A program made the position numbers and the translations under genes. A stretch of 64,000 nucleotides of DNA from Clostridiaceae bacterium (GTDB lineage Bacteria > Bacillota > Clostridia > Oscillospirales > Acutalibacteraceae): assembly GCA_016280595.1 (NCBI GenBank), contig JAEEHB010000015.1, positions 1-64,000 of the forward strand, given 5' to 3'. The notes below the pieces were generated by a model. That model had not been told where the DNA came from, did not search any database, and saw only the letters and a list, made by a program, of their open reading frames with translations. Of the stretch, positions 6,790 to 15,623 are shown one piece after another (positions within the stretch are counted from its first letter, which is position 1; the number at the start of each line of letters is the position of its first letter).

Positions 6790-8997
6790 ATGCCCCGTCC
6801 CTTTGCCGTTATCGGCCTCACATTTTTTGCCGTTGCGGCGCTTCTTTACAACGCTTCCGGCACAGTCGTAGTTGTTTCGCTTTTGTTCTTCGCGGTCTGT
6901 TTTGCGCTGAGTTTATGCGTAAAACCCCTGCGTGAGGGCAAAGTGTTTCCGCTTGCGCTTGCGTGCGCTGCGACCGTCTGCCTTGTGCTCACCGTCCACA
7001 ACGAGTTTTTCTACTATCCTCAGCTTAAACTCGCGGGCGAGACACACGAGGTTTCAGTAAGAATTACGTCGGATGTCCGCCTCGAATACGGCAACTGTTA
7101 CTACGACGGCCGTCTTACGGAATGCGACGGGCAGAAGGCGTATGCAAAGGTAAGACTTGTGCTTCCCGCGGACTGCGAAGTACAGCCGTATGATGAAGTA
7201 AAAGGCAGTTTCACCTTTTATTCACTCGGCTCGTCGGGAGCCGCCGCACAGGACCGTTACAAAACGGAAAACAGGTTTCTCGGCGCATATCCGTCGGATT
7301 CGTGTACCGTTTCGCCTTACGGCGGTAAAATCAAACCTCCGGGATACTACGTAATCGCTTTCAGGTCTTCGGTCGCAAACACCGTAATGAGCATACTGCC
7401 CAATGATTACGGCGCGCTCTGCCTCGCTCTTCTGCTGGGTGAGCGCAGTGAACTTTCAAGAGGCGTTTATGCGGATATGACCGGGAGCGGCATAACTCAT
7501 ATCATCTGCGTTTCGGGCCTTCACCTGACTATATGGACAGGCGTTGTGCTCTTTATACTGCGCCGGCTGAGAATACGCGAAAAAACAGCCGCGGCGCTTA
7601 CTCTGCCTGTCGTAATATTGCTGATGCTCGCGGCAGGGCTTACCTATTCCGTTATCAGAGCGGGCATAATGATAGGCATATACCTTCTCTCGATTATTCT
7701 CTCAAGACGGCGTGATCCCCTTAATTCTTTGGGAATTGCGATTACGGCAATCGGCGTTTTCAACCCGTTTGCGATGGGCGCCGTTTCGCTTAAACTTTCG
7801 GTGCTCGCAACTCTCGGAATAATAGTTTATTCCGAATACTGCGCTCCGGGGGTGAAAGAATTCTTTGCTTCTCACAAGAGAGCGGCAGTCCTTAAAAAAC
7901 CTGCGGAAATGCTGCTTGTAACGGGTGCGGCAATGCTTTTCTGTATGCCGGTAACCGTTGAGGTTTACGGCACGGTGAATTTTGCCGTCTTTCCGTCAAA
8001 CCTGCTTGTTATATGGGCGGGAGAGGCGTGTATGATACTGTCCGCCCTGGCAGTGCTTGTTGCCTCAATAAGCACGGGTATATTCAATCTGCCCGGCCTT
8101 GTTGCGGGCGCGCTCGCGAAATACATAATCAAAGTCGTTTCCGTTTTGTCGGGATTCGGGCTTTTCAGAATAAAGATGCCTGCGCAGAGCGGCAGGATGC
8201 TGCTTGTGTGCATTTTCGCATTCTGTGCCCTGCTTGCCCTTATGAAATACAGCGGCAAAAAACTGCTTCCCGCCGCCCCGGCGGTGCTAGCAGGGCTTAT
8301 AATAACCTGTGCGGCGGTAACTGCCTTGTGCAGGGCAGGGGAAACCAGAATCAGAATATTTGATACGGGCAACGGCTCAGCCGTGCTTGTCTCGGAAAAA
8401 GGCGAAAATGTTCTTTTCGGCTGCGGAGGGGACAGTTTCAGCGGCGCAAACGATATAATAAACTCCGTTACCGATGAGGGCGGGGTGCTTGACGCGGTTG
8501 TGATTCCCTCATCCGATAAAGCCTTTGCCTCGTATTTTTATACCGTCTGCAGGGAAAAGCCCGCGCTCAGATATTATCTCGGCGAATCGGTTGATACAAC
8601 CGGGCTTAATATTCCTGCCGGAAGCATTATGACGCTTACCGATACTCCGCAGGACGGCAGGATAAAATCCACACCGCTCGGCGGTGAAAGCGTGAGCGGA
8701 TACTATGTGACAACCGGTGACATTTCTTTCGCCGTGCTGTTTTATCCGGGTGATTCAGACACCGACCTTAAGCCGTATGAAAAAGACGCGCAGGTGCTTA
8801 TAACCCGTATGGATTACCCGCAAAACGTCCGCTTTGAAAACCTTGTTTACACCGTGATTCAGGCGGATAATTCCAGAGGCTGTTACCTGCAGGATGAACT
8901 TTCGGGTAAGGGCGTGACGGCGGTTGCAACTGCCGAAAACGGCGATATAGTAATAAACGCGTACAACGGAAAAATCAATCTTGAAAGGGAGGAGTAA
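6790..8997 (+). CDS. comEC: ComEC/Rec2-family DNA uptake channel with degenerate MBL tail
   Basis: The 735-residue protein has a DUF4131-like N-terminus with two or three helices, then a polytopic competence domain containing the hallmark HIICVSGLHLTIWTG (about residue 235). ComEC carries single-stranded DNA across the membrane during transformation. The C-terminal part (from about 520, RIRIFDTGNGSAVLVSEKG) has the beginning of the metallo-beta-lactamase fold seen in many ComEC proteins, but the HxHxDH metal site is missing: the expected strand reads VVIPSSDKAFASYF. This domain is therefore probably not a nuclease. A complete ComEC-like MBL protein is encoded separately at 45358. The start ATG has only a weak AAGGA site. 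Confidence 0.88.
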   Translation: MPRPFAVIGLTFFAVAALLYNASGTVVVVSLLFFAVCFALSLCVKPLREGKVFPLALACAATVCLVLTVHNEFFYYPQLKLAGETHEVSVRITSDVRLEYGNCYYDGRLTECDGQKAYAKVRLVLPADCEVQPYDEVKGSFTFYSLGSSGAAAQDRYKTENRFLGAYPSDSCTVSPYGGKIKPPGYYVIAFRSSVANTVMSILPNDYGALCLALLLGERSELSRGVYADMTGSGITHIICVSGLHLTIWTGVVLFILRRLRIREKTAAALTLPVVILLMLAAGLTYSVIRAGIMIGIYLLSIILSRRRDPLNSLGIAITAIGVFNPFAMGAVSLKLSVLATLGIIVYSEYCAPGVKEFFASHKRAAVLKKPAEMLLVTGAAMLFCMPVTVEVYGTVNFAVFPSNLLVIWAGEACMILSALAVLVASISTGIFNLPGLVAGALAKYIIKVVSVLSGFGLFRIKMPAQSGRMLLVCIFAFCALLALMKYSGKKLLPAAPAVLAGLIITCAAVTALCRAGETRIRIFDTGNGSAVLVSEKGENVLFGCGGDSFSGANDIINSVTDEGGVLDAVVIPSSDKAFASYFYTVCREKPALRYYLGESVDTTGLNIPAGSIMTLTDTPQDGRIKSTPLGGESVSGYYVTTGDISFAVLFYPGDSDTDLKPYEKDAQVLITRMDYPQNVRFENLVYTVIQADNSRGCYLQDELSGKGVTAVATAENGDIVINAYNGKINLEREE

Positions 8998-8999
8998 CT

Positions 9000-10031
9000 G
9001 TGCCGCTTACAGGCGAAAAAGAACTGAAAAAAATGATAAAGCCCGGCATCACAGGTGCTTTTCTTCTTTACGGGAGCGAAAAATATCTGGTGAAGCATTA
9101 CTGCACCAAACTTACAGAGGCGGCTGTTGACGAGGCTTTTGCCGACTTCAATTTCACCGTTTTTGAGGGCGACGGCTATACTCTTGACGAAGTGTATGAT
9201 GCCTGTCTCGCCGTGCCCGTTATGGCGGAAACAAAGTGTGTGCTGGTCAAGGACTACAACACCGACACTATGACAGAAAGCGAACTTTCCGCTCTCGAAA
9301 CCATACTCAAGGAAAACCCCGAAGAGTGCTGTCTTGTCTTTTCCTACTCCGCTTCGGAGCCCAAGGAAAAGAACTTCAAAAAAGCGGCGAAACTCTTTGA
9401 AATATACGGATACTCAGTTGATTTCCCGAGTCTCTCCCTCTCCGATCTTTCCTCAATTGCCGAGAGGGGAGCAAAGAGCAGAGGCAAATCCTTCGCACCC
9501 GGCGCCGCATCACATATGGTTGACAGCGTCGGATATGACCTCAATATGATAAGCAATGAACTCGACAAACTCTGCGCCTATGTTTCCGGCGATGTGATAA
9601 AAAAGGCGGATATTGACGCCATTTGCATTAAGACGCTTGAAACAAAGGTTTTCGATATGATAAAGGATCTTGTATCGGGCAGAATAGACGACGCTTTTCA
9701 TAAACTCTCTTACCTGTTTGAGCAGAGAAACGAGCCCACAATGATACTCGGTGCCCTCGTATCTCAGTACTCCGATATGTACCGCTGCAAAGCGCTCAAG
9801 GAAGCGGGCAAGAGCAACGCCGACCTTATGGAATACTACCCCGCTTACAAGAAAGCCGCGTTCAAAATAGACAAGGCGGCGAAGGCGGCGTCCAAGCTTA
9901 CAATGAAGCAGATGAGGATGTGCATTGAGATACTTGCCGAGGCGGATTTAGCCCTTAAAAGATCCTCAAACAATCAGAGGGAAATACTCGAAAAAACTCT
10001 TGTCAGACTCGCGCTTTCAGACAGAAACTAA
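9000..10031 (+). CDS. holA: DNA polymerase III, delta subunit
   Basis: This 343-residue protein matches HolA: an N-terminal KPGITGAFLLYGSEKYLVKHY segment typical of the clamp-loader delta subunit, the DVIKKADIDAICIKTLETKVFDM transition into the lid, and a C-terminal collar of helices. Delta opens the beta sliding clamp as part of the clamp loader. The start is GTG at 9000, supported by AAAGGGAGGAG at 8985-8994 inside the end of comEC. The comEC-holA order is common in Firmicutes, where rpsT often follows; here an RNase M5-like gene follows instead. Confidence 0.92.
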   Translation: MPLTGEKELKKMIKPGITGAFLLYGSEKYLVKHYCTKLTEAAVDEAFADFNFTVFEGDGYTLDEVYDACLAVPVMAETKCVLVKDYNTDTMTESELSALETILKENPEECCLVFSYSASEPKEKNFKKAAKLFEIYGYSVDFPSLSLSDLSSIAERGAKSRGKSFAPGAASHMVDSVGYDLNMISNELDKLCAYVSGDVIKKADIDAICIKTLETKVFDMIKDLVSGRIDDAFHKLSYLFEQRNEPTMILGALVSQYSDMYRCKALKEAGKSNADLMEYYPAYKKAAFKIDKAAKAASKLTMKQMRMCIEILAEADLALKRSSNNQREILEKTLVRLALSDRN

Positions 10032-10043
10032 AAGAGTGATACG

Positions 10044-10637
10044 ATGATTAAAATAAAGCAGACCGTTATAGTTGAAGGAAAGTACGATAAAATCAAACTT
10101 TCCAACATAATCGATGCGCCTATAATACAGACGGACGGCTTCGGCATTTTCAAAGATAAAGAACTGCAGAGGCTCATAAGAAAACTTGCCGAAAAAGACG
10201 GAATTCTAGTACTTACGGACAGCGATTCCGCCGGCTTCAAAATCCGTTCTTTCATAGGCTCAACGGTTGACAACAAGTTTATAACCCACGCTTATATTCC
10301 CGATATTTTCGGTAAGGAAAAGCGTAAAGACGAGCCCTCAAAAGAGGGGAAACTCGGCGTTGAAGGGGTGCCCGAGCAGGTTATAATCGAGGCTCTCGAA
10401 AAAGCCGGAGTGCTGTGCGAAAAGGTGGAAACACCCGAAAGACCGATAACTAAGCAGGATATGTACGACCTCGGTTTCAGCGGCAAAAAAGAAAGCGCTC
10501 TTCTCAGGTCAAAACTGCTCGCGTATTACGGGCTGCCTTCGCGTCTTAGCACAAACGCGCTTATAAAAGTGCTTAACTGCATAACCGATTATGATTCTCT
10601 GGTGCAGGCCGCCGGGGAGATTATACAGGAGAAATAA
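10044..10637 (+). CDS. rnmV: RNase M5-like Toprim protein (DUF4093 C-terminus)
   Basis: This 197-residue protein begins with a Toprim domain: the catalytic glutamate in VIVEGKYDK (about 9-17) and the LTDSDSAG acidic triplet (about 57-64). The C-terminal half ([16 protein letters not shown]) resembles the DUF4093 region of ribonuclease M5. RNase M5 finishes the ends of 5S rRNA precursors in Firmicutes, and its length (about 180-190 residues) fits. The name is tentative because a second M5-like paralogue is common in Clostridia and its role can differ. The gene starts 13 bases after holA and ends two bases before ispF. Confidence 0.82.
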   Translation: MIKIKQTVIVEGKYDKIKLSNIIDAPIIQTDGFGIFKDKELQRLIRKLAEKDGILVLTDSDSAGFKIRSFIGSTVDNKFITHAYIPDIFGKEKRKDEPSKEGKLGVEGVPEQVIIEALEKAGVLCEKVETPERPITKQDMYDLGFSGKKESALLRSKLLAYYGLPSRLSTNALIKVLNCITDYDSLVQAAGEIIQEK

Positions 10638-10639
10638 CG

Positions 10640-11125
10640 ATGATAAGAACAGGTAACGGATACGATGTTCACAGGCTCACGGAAGGGCGCAAACTTATTG
10701 TCGGAGGGGTCGAAATCCCTTATGAGAAAGGGCTTCTCGGTCATTCGGATGCCGATGTGCTCCTTCACGCGATTGCCGATGCTCTGCTCGGCGCGGCGGC
10801 GCTCGGAGATATAGGAAAACTCTTTCCCGACACCGACGAAAAGTACCGCGGGGCAGACAGCCTTGTTTTGCTCTCGGAGGTTGTTCGTGTGCTGCGTGAG
10901 AGCGGGTATGCGGTCGTGAATATCGACAGCACCGTGATAGCGCAGGCGCCGAAATTCTCTCCCTACATAGAGCGTATGCGCGAAAATATAGCCGCCGCGT
11001 GCGGCACGGATGTATCCCGCATCAGCGTCAAAGCGACCACCGAAGAGGGGCTCGGCTTCACCGGAGAGGGGCTCGGAATCGCCGCAATCGCAAGCGCACT
11101 GATAGAAAGCGTACAAGACGGTTAA
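10640..11125 (+). CDS. ispF: 2-C-methyl-D-erythritol 2,4-cyclodiphosphate synthase
   Basis: This 161-residue protein is IspF of the MEP isoprenoid pathway, which cyclises CDP-ME 2-phosphate with release of CMP. The metal ligands are in GNGYDVHRL (Asp and His) and [13 protein letters not shown], and the [13 protein letters not shown] segment and the [15 protein letters not shown]-terminus are family signatures. Length is standard. The gene is packed against the RNase M5-like gene (two-base gap). No other MEP-pathway gene is in the window. Confidence 0.96.
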   Translation: MIRTGNGYDVHRLTEGRKLIVGGVEIPYEKGLLGHSDADVLLHAIADALLGAAALGDIGKLFPDTDEKYRGADSLVLLSEVVRVLRESGYAVVNIDSTVIAQAPKFSPYIERMRENIAAACGTDVSRISVKATTEEGLGFTGEGLGIAAIASALIESVQDG

Positions 11126-11151
11126 TTTTTTGTAAACAGTCTGCGCATTAT

Positions 11152-11195
11152 TTGATTTTTATATTGCGCGGTGATAAAATCATCTTTGATATAAT
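11152..11195 (+). promoter_or_regulatory. Probable SigA promoter(s) of cdaA
   Basis: TTGATT (11152-11157), 17-bp spacer, TAAAAT (11175-11180) forms one candidate. A perfect TATAAT at 11190-11195 has only a poor -35 (TTGCGC, 20-bp spacing). The 88-base gap after ispF and the change of function support a promoter here; which -10 box is used cannot be decided by eye. Confidence 0.55.
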
Positions 11196-11213
11196 CGAAG
11201 GGGAAGTATTTCA

Positions 11214-12101
11214 ATGCCGTTTTTCAGTGAAGTAGGAGATTTTTTCAGAAATCTGTCGTCTCTGAGTTTCAGACCGTCGGATTTGCTTGATATTCTCTTT
11301 GTGTTTTTCATATTGTTTTACGGAATCAGGCTTATCAGGGATACCAGGGCGTATCAGCTTCTGAAAGGCCTTATTTTCCTGTTCATTGCTTTCGCGCTTA
11401 CATCCATTCTTCAGATGCAGGCGAGCAACTATATTTTCAGGTCCGTATGGCAGTACATCATTATTATTCTGATCGTTGTCTTCCAGCAGGAGATAAGGCA
11501 GTTCTTTGCAAATCTCGGCAGGATAGGCAACGGCAAACTGTCTCTCAAAGCCCTGTTTGCCGATTACTCCGGCGAAAACAGAGAGATAGTAAAAAATGCC
11601 ATTTCGGAAATCTGTGACGCTGTTGAAGATATGAGCGAAAGCAAGACCGGAGCCTTGATAGTTATGGAAAACAACGTTTTCCTTGACGATATCGTCAACA
11701 ACGGCACCCTGATTGACGCGGGCATAACTCACGAACTTATCTGCAACATTTTCTTCCCCAATTCTCCTCTGCACGACGGCGCCGCGATTGTAAGAAACGG
11801 CCGCCTGCTTGCGGCGAGATGTGTTTTGCCCATGACCAAGCGCACCGACATTCCCTCGGACCTCGGCACGCGCCATAAATCCGCCATAGGTATGAGCGAG
11901 CAGAGCGATGCGATAGTAGTGATAGTGAGTGAAGAAACAGGCACTGTGTCTTACGCGAAGTCGGGCAGGATTTACAGAAACCTTACCAAATTTGAACTCA
12001 GGGAAAAACTCCTTACTGAAATTGCAGGTCCCGAAGAAGAAAACGCAAGCATTGCCAAAAAACTGTTAAAGGGTAAGAAAAAAGATGAAAAGACCGACTG
12101 A
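11214..12101 (+). CDS. cdaA: Diadenylate cyclase CdaA
   Basis: The 295-residue protein has three N-terminal membrane helices (from about 20 to 90) followed by a DAC domain. The catalytic motifs are HDGAAIV (near 187) and GTRHKSAIG (near 218). CdaA makes cyclic di-AMP from two ATP and is the housekeeping enzyme of Firmicutes, controlling potassium transport, osmolytes and wall homeostasis. It overlaps the cdaR start by 17 bases. In most Firmicutes glmM follows cdaR and GlmM inhibits CdaA; here a terminator follows cdaR instead. The start ATG at 11214 has AAGGGGA upstream. Confidence 0.96.
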   Translation: MPFFSEVGDFFRNLSSLSFRPSDLLDILFVFFILFYGIRLIRDTRAYQLLKGLIFLFIAFALTSILQMQASNYIFRSVWQYIIIILIVVFQQEIRQFFANLGRIGNGKLSLKALFADYSGENREIVKNAISEICDAVEDMSESKTGALIVMENNVFLDDIVNNGTLIDAGITHELICNIFFPNSPLHDGAAIVRNGRLLAARCVLPMTKRTDIPSDLGTRHKSAIGMSEQSDAIVVIVSEETGTVSYAKSGRIYRNLTKFELREKLLTEIAGPEEENASIAKKLLKGKKKDEKTD

Positions 12102-13371
12102 ATTTTTCCGCAAAATCCTTTATAACAACAAAATTCTTGCCGTAATCTGCTTCATTACGGCTTGCATAATATGGCTTGTGGTGGCTGTTGAACTGAGTCC
12201 CGAAACAACGGTCACGATTACCGATGTTCCCGTTACGGTTGACTATGAGAGCGTCAACAAAAGTTTCGGGCTTTCTCCGTTCGGAGAGTCGGATTACAAG
12301 GTTGATGTTTCGGTTACGGGCAGGCGCCTGATAGTTGAATCCGAAGATTTCAGACAGGGCCTTACGGTAGTCGCGAACATAAGCCCCGTAACGAATGCGG
12401 GCACTTATTCGCTGCGCCTTGAGCCGAATCTCACATCAAACAGCGATAATGTTGTAATCAATTCTCTTTCATACTCGAGTATCACGGTTTATTTTGACTA
12501 CAGCGCGCAGGAGGAGTTTACTCTCGAGCCCGTAATTTCAAATGAAGGCGAGATAGCCGCGCCGGGTTACACCGCCGGAGAGCCTTATGTTTCGAGCAAA
12601 AAGATAACCGTTGTAGGCCCCGAATCGGAGGTCAACAAAATCACCGGCCTTGAGGCTGTGGTGCAGGCGAAGGAAAACTCCACGGTTACCCAGGTTATCA
12701 CAACCGATATCACCGCCAAATCAACCACCGCTGTAAACTTCAGCTATGTCACGATGTATAAGGCAAAAGGCTCCGCCGAGGCAAAAACGGCGGAAGTGAC
12801 CATCCCCGTTTACAAAATTGTCACTCTTGATACAAGCGTCGGATTTACCGGTAAGCCTTCCGCTTATTCGGATTCCGCAGATTTCAGTTATACCGTTTCA
12901 CCTTCATCCGTTGAACTCGGCATACCCGAAAGCCGTGTCGACACAATGGTGAATTTTGCCGTGAAAAAGATAGATTTTTCAGAGCTCAAACCCGGCACAA
13001 ACAGGTTCACCGTTGACGCTTCTGAGGTTGAAAACAGCGGCTGTATCATACTTGACGGCACCGAAAAATTCACCGTTACCGTTGTGGTGAACAAAGCCGA
13101 AACCGCCACCCTCAAAGTGCCCGAAAAGGTTGAGTGCATCAATGTGCCCGAGGGCGTGGATGTGGGAGAAGTAAAGCCTGCATTTTCAAGCGTCACGATT
13201 GCCGGCCCTGCTGAAAGCGTACATTCCGTTGTGCTTGACGGCACCGATTTCGGGGCTGACCTCAGCGCGCTGACAGGTGAAGAAAAAGGCGATGTGCAGG
13301 TGCCCGTTGTGTTTGCGGATGACAACTGCTGGGCGATAGGCGAATACACCGCCACCGTAACAATCAACTGA
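12085..13371 (+). CDS. cdaR: YbbR-domain regulator CdaR
   Basis: This 428-residue protein has one N-terminal membrane helix (AVICFITACIIWLVVAVEL, about 19-37) and then tandem YbbR domains outside the membrane (VPVTVDYESV, VVGPESEV, VTIAGPAESV). CdaR binds CdaA and tunes its activity. The start lies inside cdaA, which suggests translational coupling and fixed stoichiometry. The C-terminus ends at a terminator (13391-13430), so the operon consists of cdaA and cdaR only. Confidence 0.93.
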   Translation: MKRPTEFFRKILYNNKILAVICFITACIIWLVVAVELSPETTVTITDVPVTVDYESVNKSFGLSPFGESDYKVDVSVTGRRLIVESEDFRQGLTVVANISPVTNAGTYSLRLEPNLTSNSDNVVINSLSYSSITVYFDYSAQEEFTLEPVISNEGEIAAPGYTAGEPYVSSKKITVVGPESEVNKITGLEAVVQAKENSTVTQVITTDITAKSTTAVNFSYVTMYKAKGSAEAKTAEVTIPVYKIVTLDTSVGFTGKPSAYSDSADFSYTVSPSSVELGIPESRVDTMVNFAVKKIDFSELKPGTNRFTVDASEVENSGCIILDGTEKFTVTVVVNKAETATLKVPEKVECINVPEGVDVGEVKPAFSSVTIAGPAESVHSVVLDGTDFGADLSALTGEEKGDVQVPVVFADDNCWAIGEYTATVTIN

Positions 13372-13390
13372 ATACGGTAAATATATTCCG

Positions 13391-13430
13391 GGACCCGGGA
13401 GGCTATCCTCTCCGGGTCCTGTTTATTTTT
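13391..13430 (+). terminator. Intrinsic terminator after cdaR
   Basis: GGACCCGG pairs with CCGGGTCC, extended inside by GAGG/CCTC with one bulged base and a CTAT loop, followed by the T-rich GTTTATTTTT. It closes the c-di-AMP operon. Confidence 0.85.
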
Positions 13431-13461
13431 GAAATATTTATAATTTATTTATATTTATATA

Positions 13462-13491
13462 TTGCATTAAACTTAATCTCTATGATATAAT
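13462..13491 (+). promoter_or_regulatory. SigA promoter (extended -10) of the lipoprotein-TCS operon
   Basis: TTGCAT (13462-13467), 18-bp spacer, TATAAT (13486-13491) preceded by TG one base away (extended -10), embedded in AT-rich DNA after the cdaR terminator. It would start a transcript through the lipoprotein, response regulator and kinase. Confidence 0.78.
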
Positions 13492-13538
13492 CTTACAGAA
13501 TAGGGGGGGTATGCCCGGATATGAAAGGAGTGAACTGC

Positions 13539-14873
13539 ATGATTAAAAAGATTATAAGCGCTATCGCTGTGCCGCTGTGTATCTGCATCGTTTTCGCGTC
13601 ATGCAGTAACCCCACTCTTCTCATGCCGGTTGATTCGCTTCTTTCCCCTCCGCTTTACAACAGCCAGTATGAAGGCCTTGTTGAGGTATTCAACGAGAAG
13701 ACGGGCTCGGTTGCCACTTTCAGCAACCCCACCGGAGGCGACAACCTCTCCGCAATCAACGTTACCGATTTTGACGGCGACGGCAAAGAGGAAGCGGTAA
13801 TTCTCTACACCACGAGTGAAGACGATACAGTTGTGCATATGTCCGTTTACGATTTCTTCGGCGACAAGTGGAAATTCTGTGTGGACTTCGCGGGCTACGG
13901 CGACAAGGTAACGGGGCTCCTGTTTGAAGATTTCAATAACGACGGCTACACCGAAATAATGGTCAACTGGAATTATTCGGGCATCAATAACGCGGGCTCG
14001 TTTTCGGTTTACAGCACCAAGTCAATGAAGATGACTTTTTCGGAAGTAATCACCACCGCGTGCGACACGGCGTGTGTTGAAGATATGGACGAAGATTCGC
14101 TAAAAGAAATACTGTATGTCACTTCCGGAAGAGATGAGAGCGCAATCACGAGAAACGCCGAACTCATCAAAATGGAAGACGATGAGTTCAAGGTTTTAAG
14201 TTCCATCCCCGTAGATCCCAACATCACCGGCTATGTTTCCTGCAAGGCTGAAAAATACGACGAGAACTGCCCGATGAAAATCTATCTTGACGCTCCCAAG
14301 AGCGGCGGCATGATGATAACCGAAATCATTTACTGGGATAAAGAGAGCAAGACGCTCGTCGCTCCGCTCTATGATGAAACCCAGGGAGCCAACACAGCCT
14401 CGCTCAGATACGAGCAGATAAACTGCGCGGATATAAACAACGACGGCCAGATAGAAATACCCGTGCAGAAAGATTACGATAACAACGACACCGGCTCCAC
14501 CGGAAAGTTTTATCTTACCGACTGGGTTTACTTTGACGGCAGCAAGCCCGTCTATTATCTGAGGACATTCGTCAATCTCAAAGACGGCTACTTCATCAAT
14601 CTCGGCTCGCTCAGGTATTCCAATATCTATGTGCGCGAACTCGGCAGTTCAAACTGGAACAGCTGGATAGTCTGCTCGCCTTCATCAAGGTCCGTAGGCG
14701 GCAACGTGCTCTTCACGGTCACGAGCGTATCCGCCGAGAAATATGACAGCAAAAAGTATTCATCCTATATCACGGTTATGCAGAATTCCGACTCCGTGAT
14801 TTGCGTAAGTATAAACAGCAAAAACATTGATTCCGACCTGATAAAGAAGACAGTAATGAAAATTCCTTCATGA
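13539..14873 (+). CDS. Lipoprotein with FG-GAP/VCBS-like Asp-rich repeats
   Basis: This 444-residue protein starts with a lipoprotein signal peptide whose lipobox is FASC, placing the lipidated cysteine at residue 22. At least four Asp-rich loops follow, spaced 50-115 residues apart: DFDGDGKEE (about 78), DFNNDGYTE (about 130), DMDEDSLKE (about 182) and DINNDGQIE (about 297). They resemble calcium-binding FG-GAP/VCBS blades, so a beta-propeller on the outer face of the membrane is likely. The start is ATG 13539 because AAAGGAG at 13524-13530 precedes it; the upstream ATG at 13521 lies before that site. The gene is first in an operon with a response regulator and kinase, so it may feed signals to the kinase. 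That link is inferred from position alone. Confidence 0.82.
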   Translation: MIKKIISAIAVPLCICIVFASCSNPTLLMPVDSLLSPPLYNSQYEGLVEVFNEKTGSVATFSNPTGGDNLSAINVTDFDGDGKEEAVILYTTSEDDTVVHMSVYDFFGDKWKFCVDFAGYGDKVTGLLFEDFNNDGYTEIMVNWNYSGINNAGSFSVYSTKSMKMTFSEVITTACDTACVEDMDEDSLKEILYVTSGRDESAITRNAELIKMEDDEFKVLSSIPVDPNITGYVSCKAEKYDENCPMKIYLDAPKSGGMMITEIIYWDKESKTLVAPLYDETQGANTASLRYEQINCADINNDGQIEIPVQKDYDNNDTGSTGKFYLTDWVYFDGSKPVYYLRTFVNLKDGYFINLGSLRYSNIYVRELGSSNWNSWIVCSPSSRSVGGNVLFTVTSVSAEKYDSKKYSSYITVMQNSDSVICVSINSKNIDSDLIKKTVMKIPS

Positions 14874-14882
14874 GGTGAAGTG

Positions 14883-15581
14883 ATGAAAAGAGTATTGATA
14901 GCGGAAGACGAAGCCGCGATAAGAGATTTTGTGGTAATCAACCTCAAAAGAGCGGGCTACGAAGTTGTTGAGGCGGAGGACGGCGCTCAGGCGCTCGACC
15001 TGTATGACGCCATGGGCGGCGATGTTGATGTTGCCGTGCTTGATGTTATGATGCCAAATGTTGACGGGCTCGCCGTGTGCAAAGAACTCAGAAACAAAAA
15101 TAAAAATATCGGCATAATAATGCTCACCGCAAAGAGCCAGGAGATGGATAAGATCACCGGGCTTATGATGGGCGCTGACGACTATATGACCAAGCCCTTT
15201 TCTCCTACCGAACTTGTGGCGAGGGTTGACGCCATTTACCGCAGGGTTGAGATGAACACCGTTTCCACCGTCAAGACTGCGGACGAAATTGTGCTCGGCG
15301 AATTCAAACTGAATATGCGTTCACATTCACTCACCAAAAACGGAGTTTATGTTGAACTTACCCAGGTTGAGTTTCAGATTGTCGAACTTTTCTTCTCAAA
15401 GCCCAATGAAGCCCTGAGCAGGACCGAGATACTCAACAAGGTCTGGGGCACCGAATACTACGGCGAAGAAAAGATAGTCGATGTGAATATCAGAAGACTT
15501 CGTATGAAAGTTGAAGACGAGCCCTCACAGCCGAGGCACCTTATCACCATCTGGGGCGTAGGCTATAAGTGGGAAGTCTGA
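14883..15581 (+). CDS. OmpR/PhoB-family response regulator
   Basis: This 232-residue protein has a receiver domain (1-120) with the acidic pocket in IAEDE, the phosphoacceptor Asp54 in VLDVMMP, and the conserved Thr and Lys in MLTAK and TKPF. A winged-helix DNA-binding domain occupies about 133-230 (LTQVEFQIVELF, VDVNIRRLRMKVE, TIWGVGYKWE). ATG 14883 is preferred over GTG 14880 because GAGGTG at 14872-14877 is better spaced. It sits ten bases after the lipoprotein stop, and the matching kinase follows. The targets are unknown. Confidence 0.95.
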   Translation: MKRVLIAEDEAAIRDFVVINLKRAGYEVVEAEDGAQALDLYDAMGGDVDVAVLDVMMPNVDGLAVCKELRNKNKNIGIIMLTAKSQEMDKITGLMMGADDYMTKPFSPTELVARVDAIYRRVEMNTVSTVKTADEIVLGEFKLNMRSHSLTKNGVYVELTQVEFQIVELFFSKPNEALSRTEILNKVWGTEYYGEEKIVDVNIRRLRMKVEDEPSQPRHLITIWGVGYKWEV

Positions 15582-15623
15582 TTCTGTAAATCGCGGCATA
15601 AAAAACCGAAAGGAGGCGGCAAT

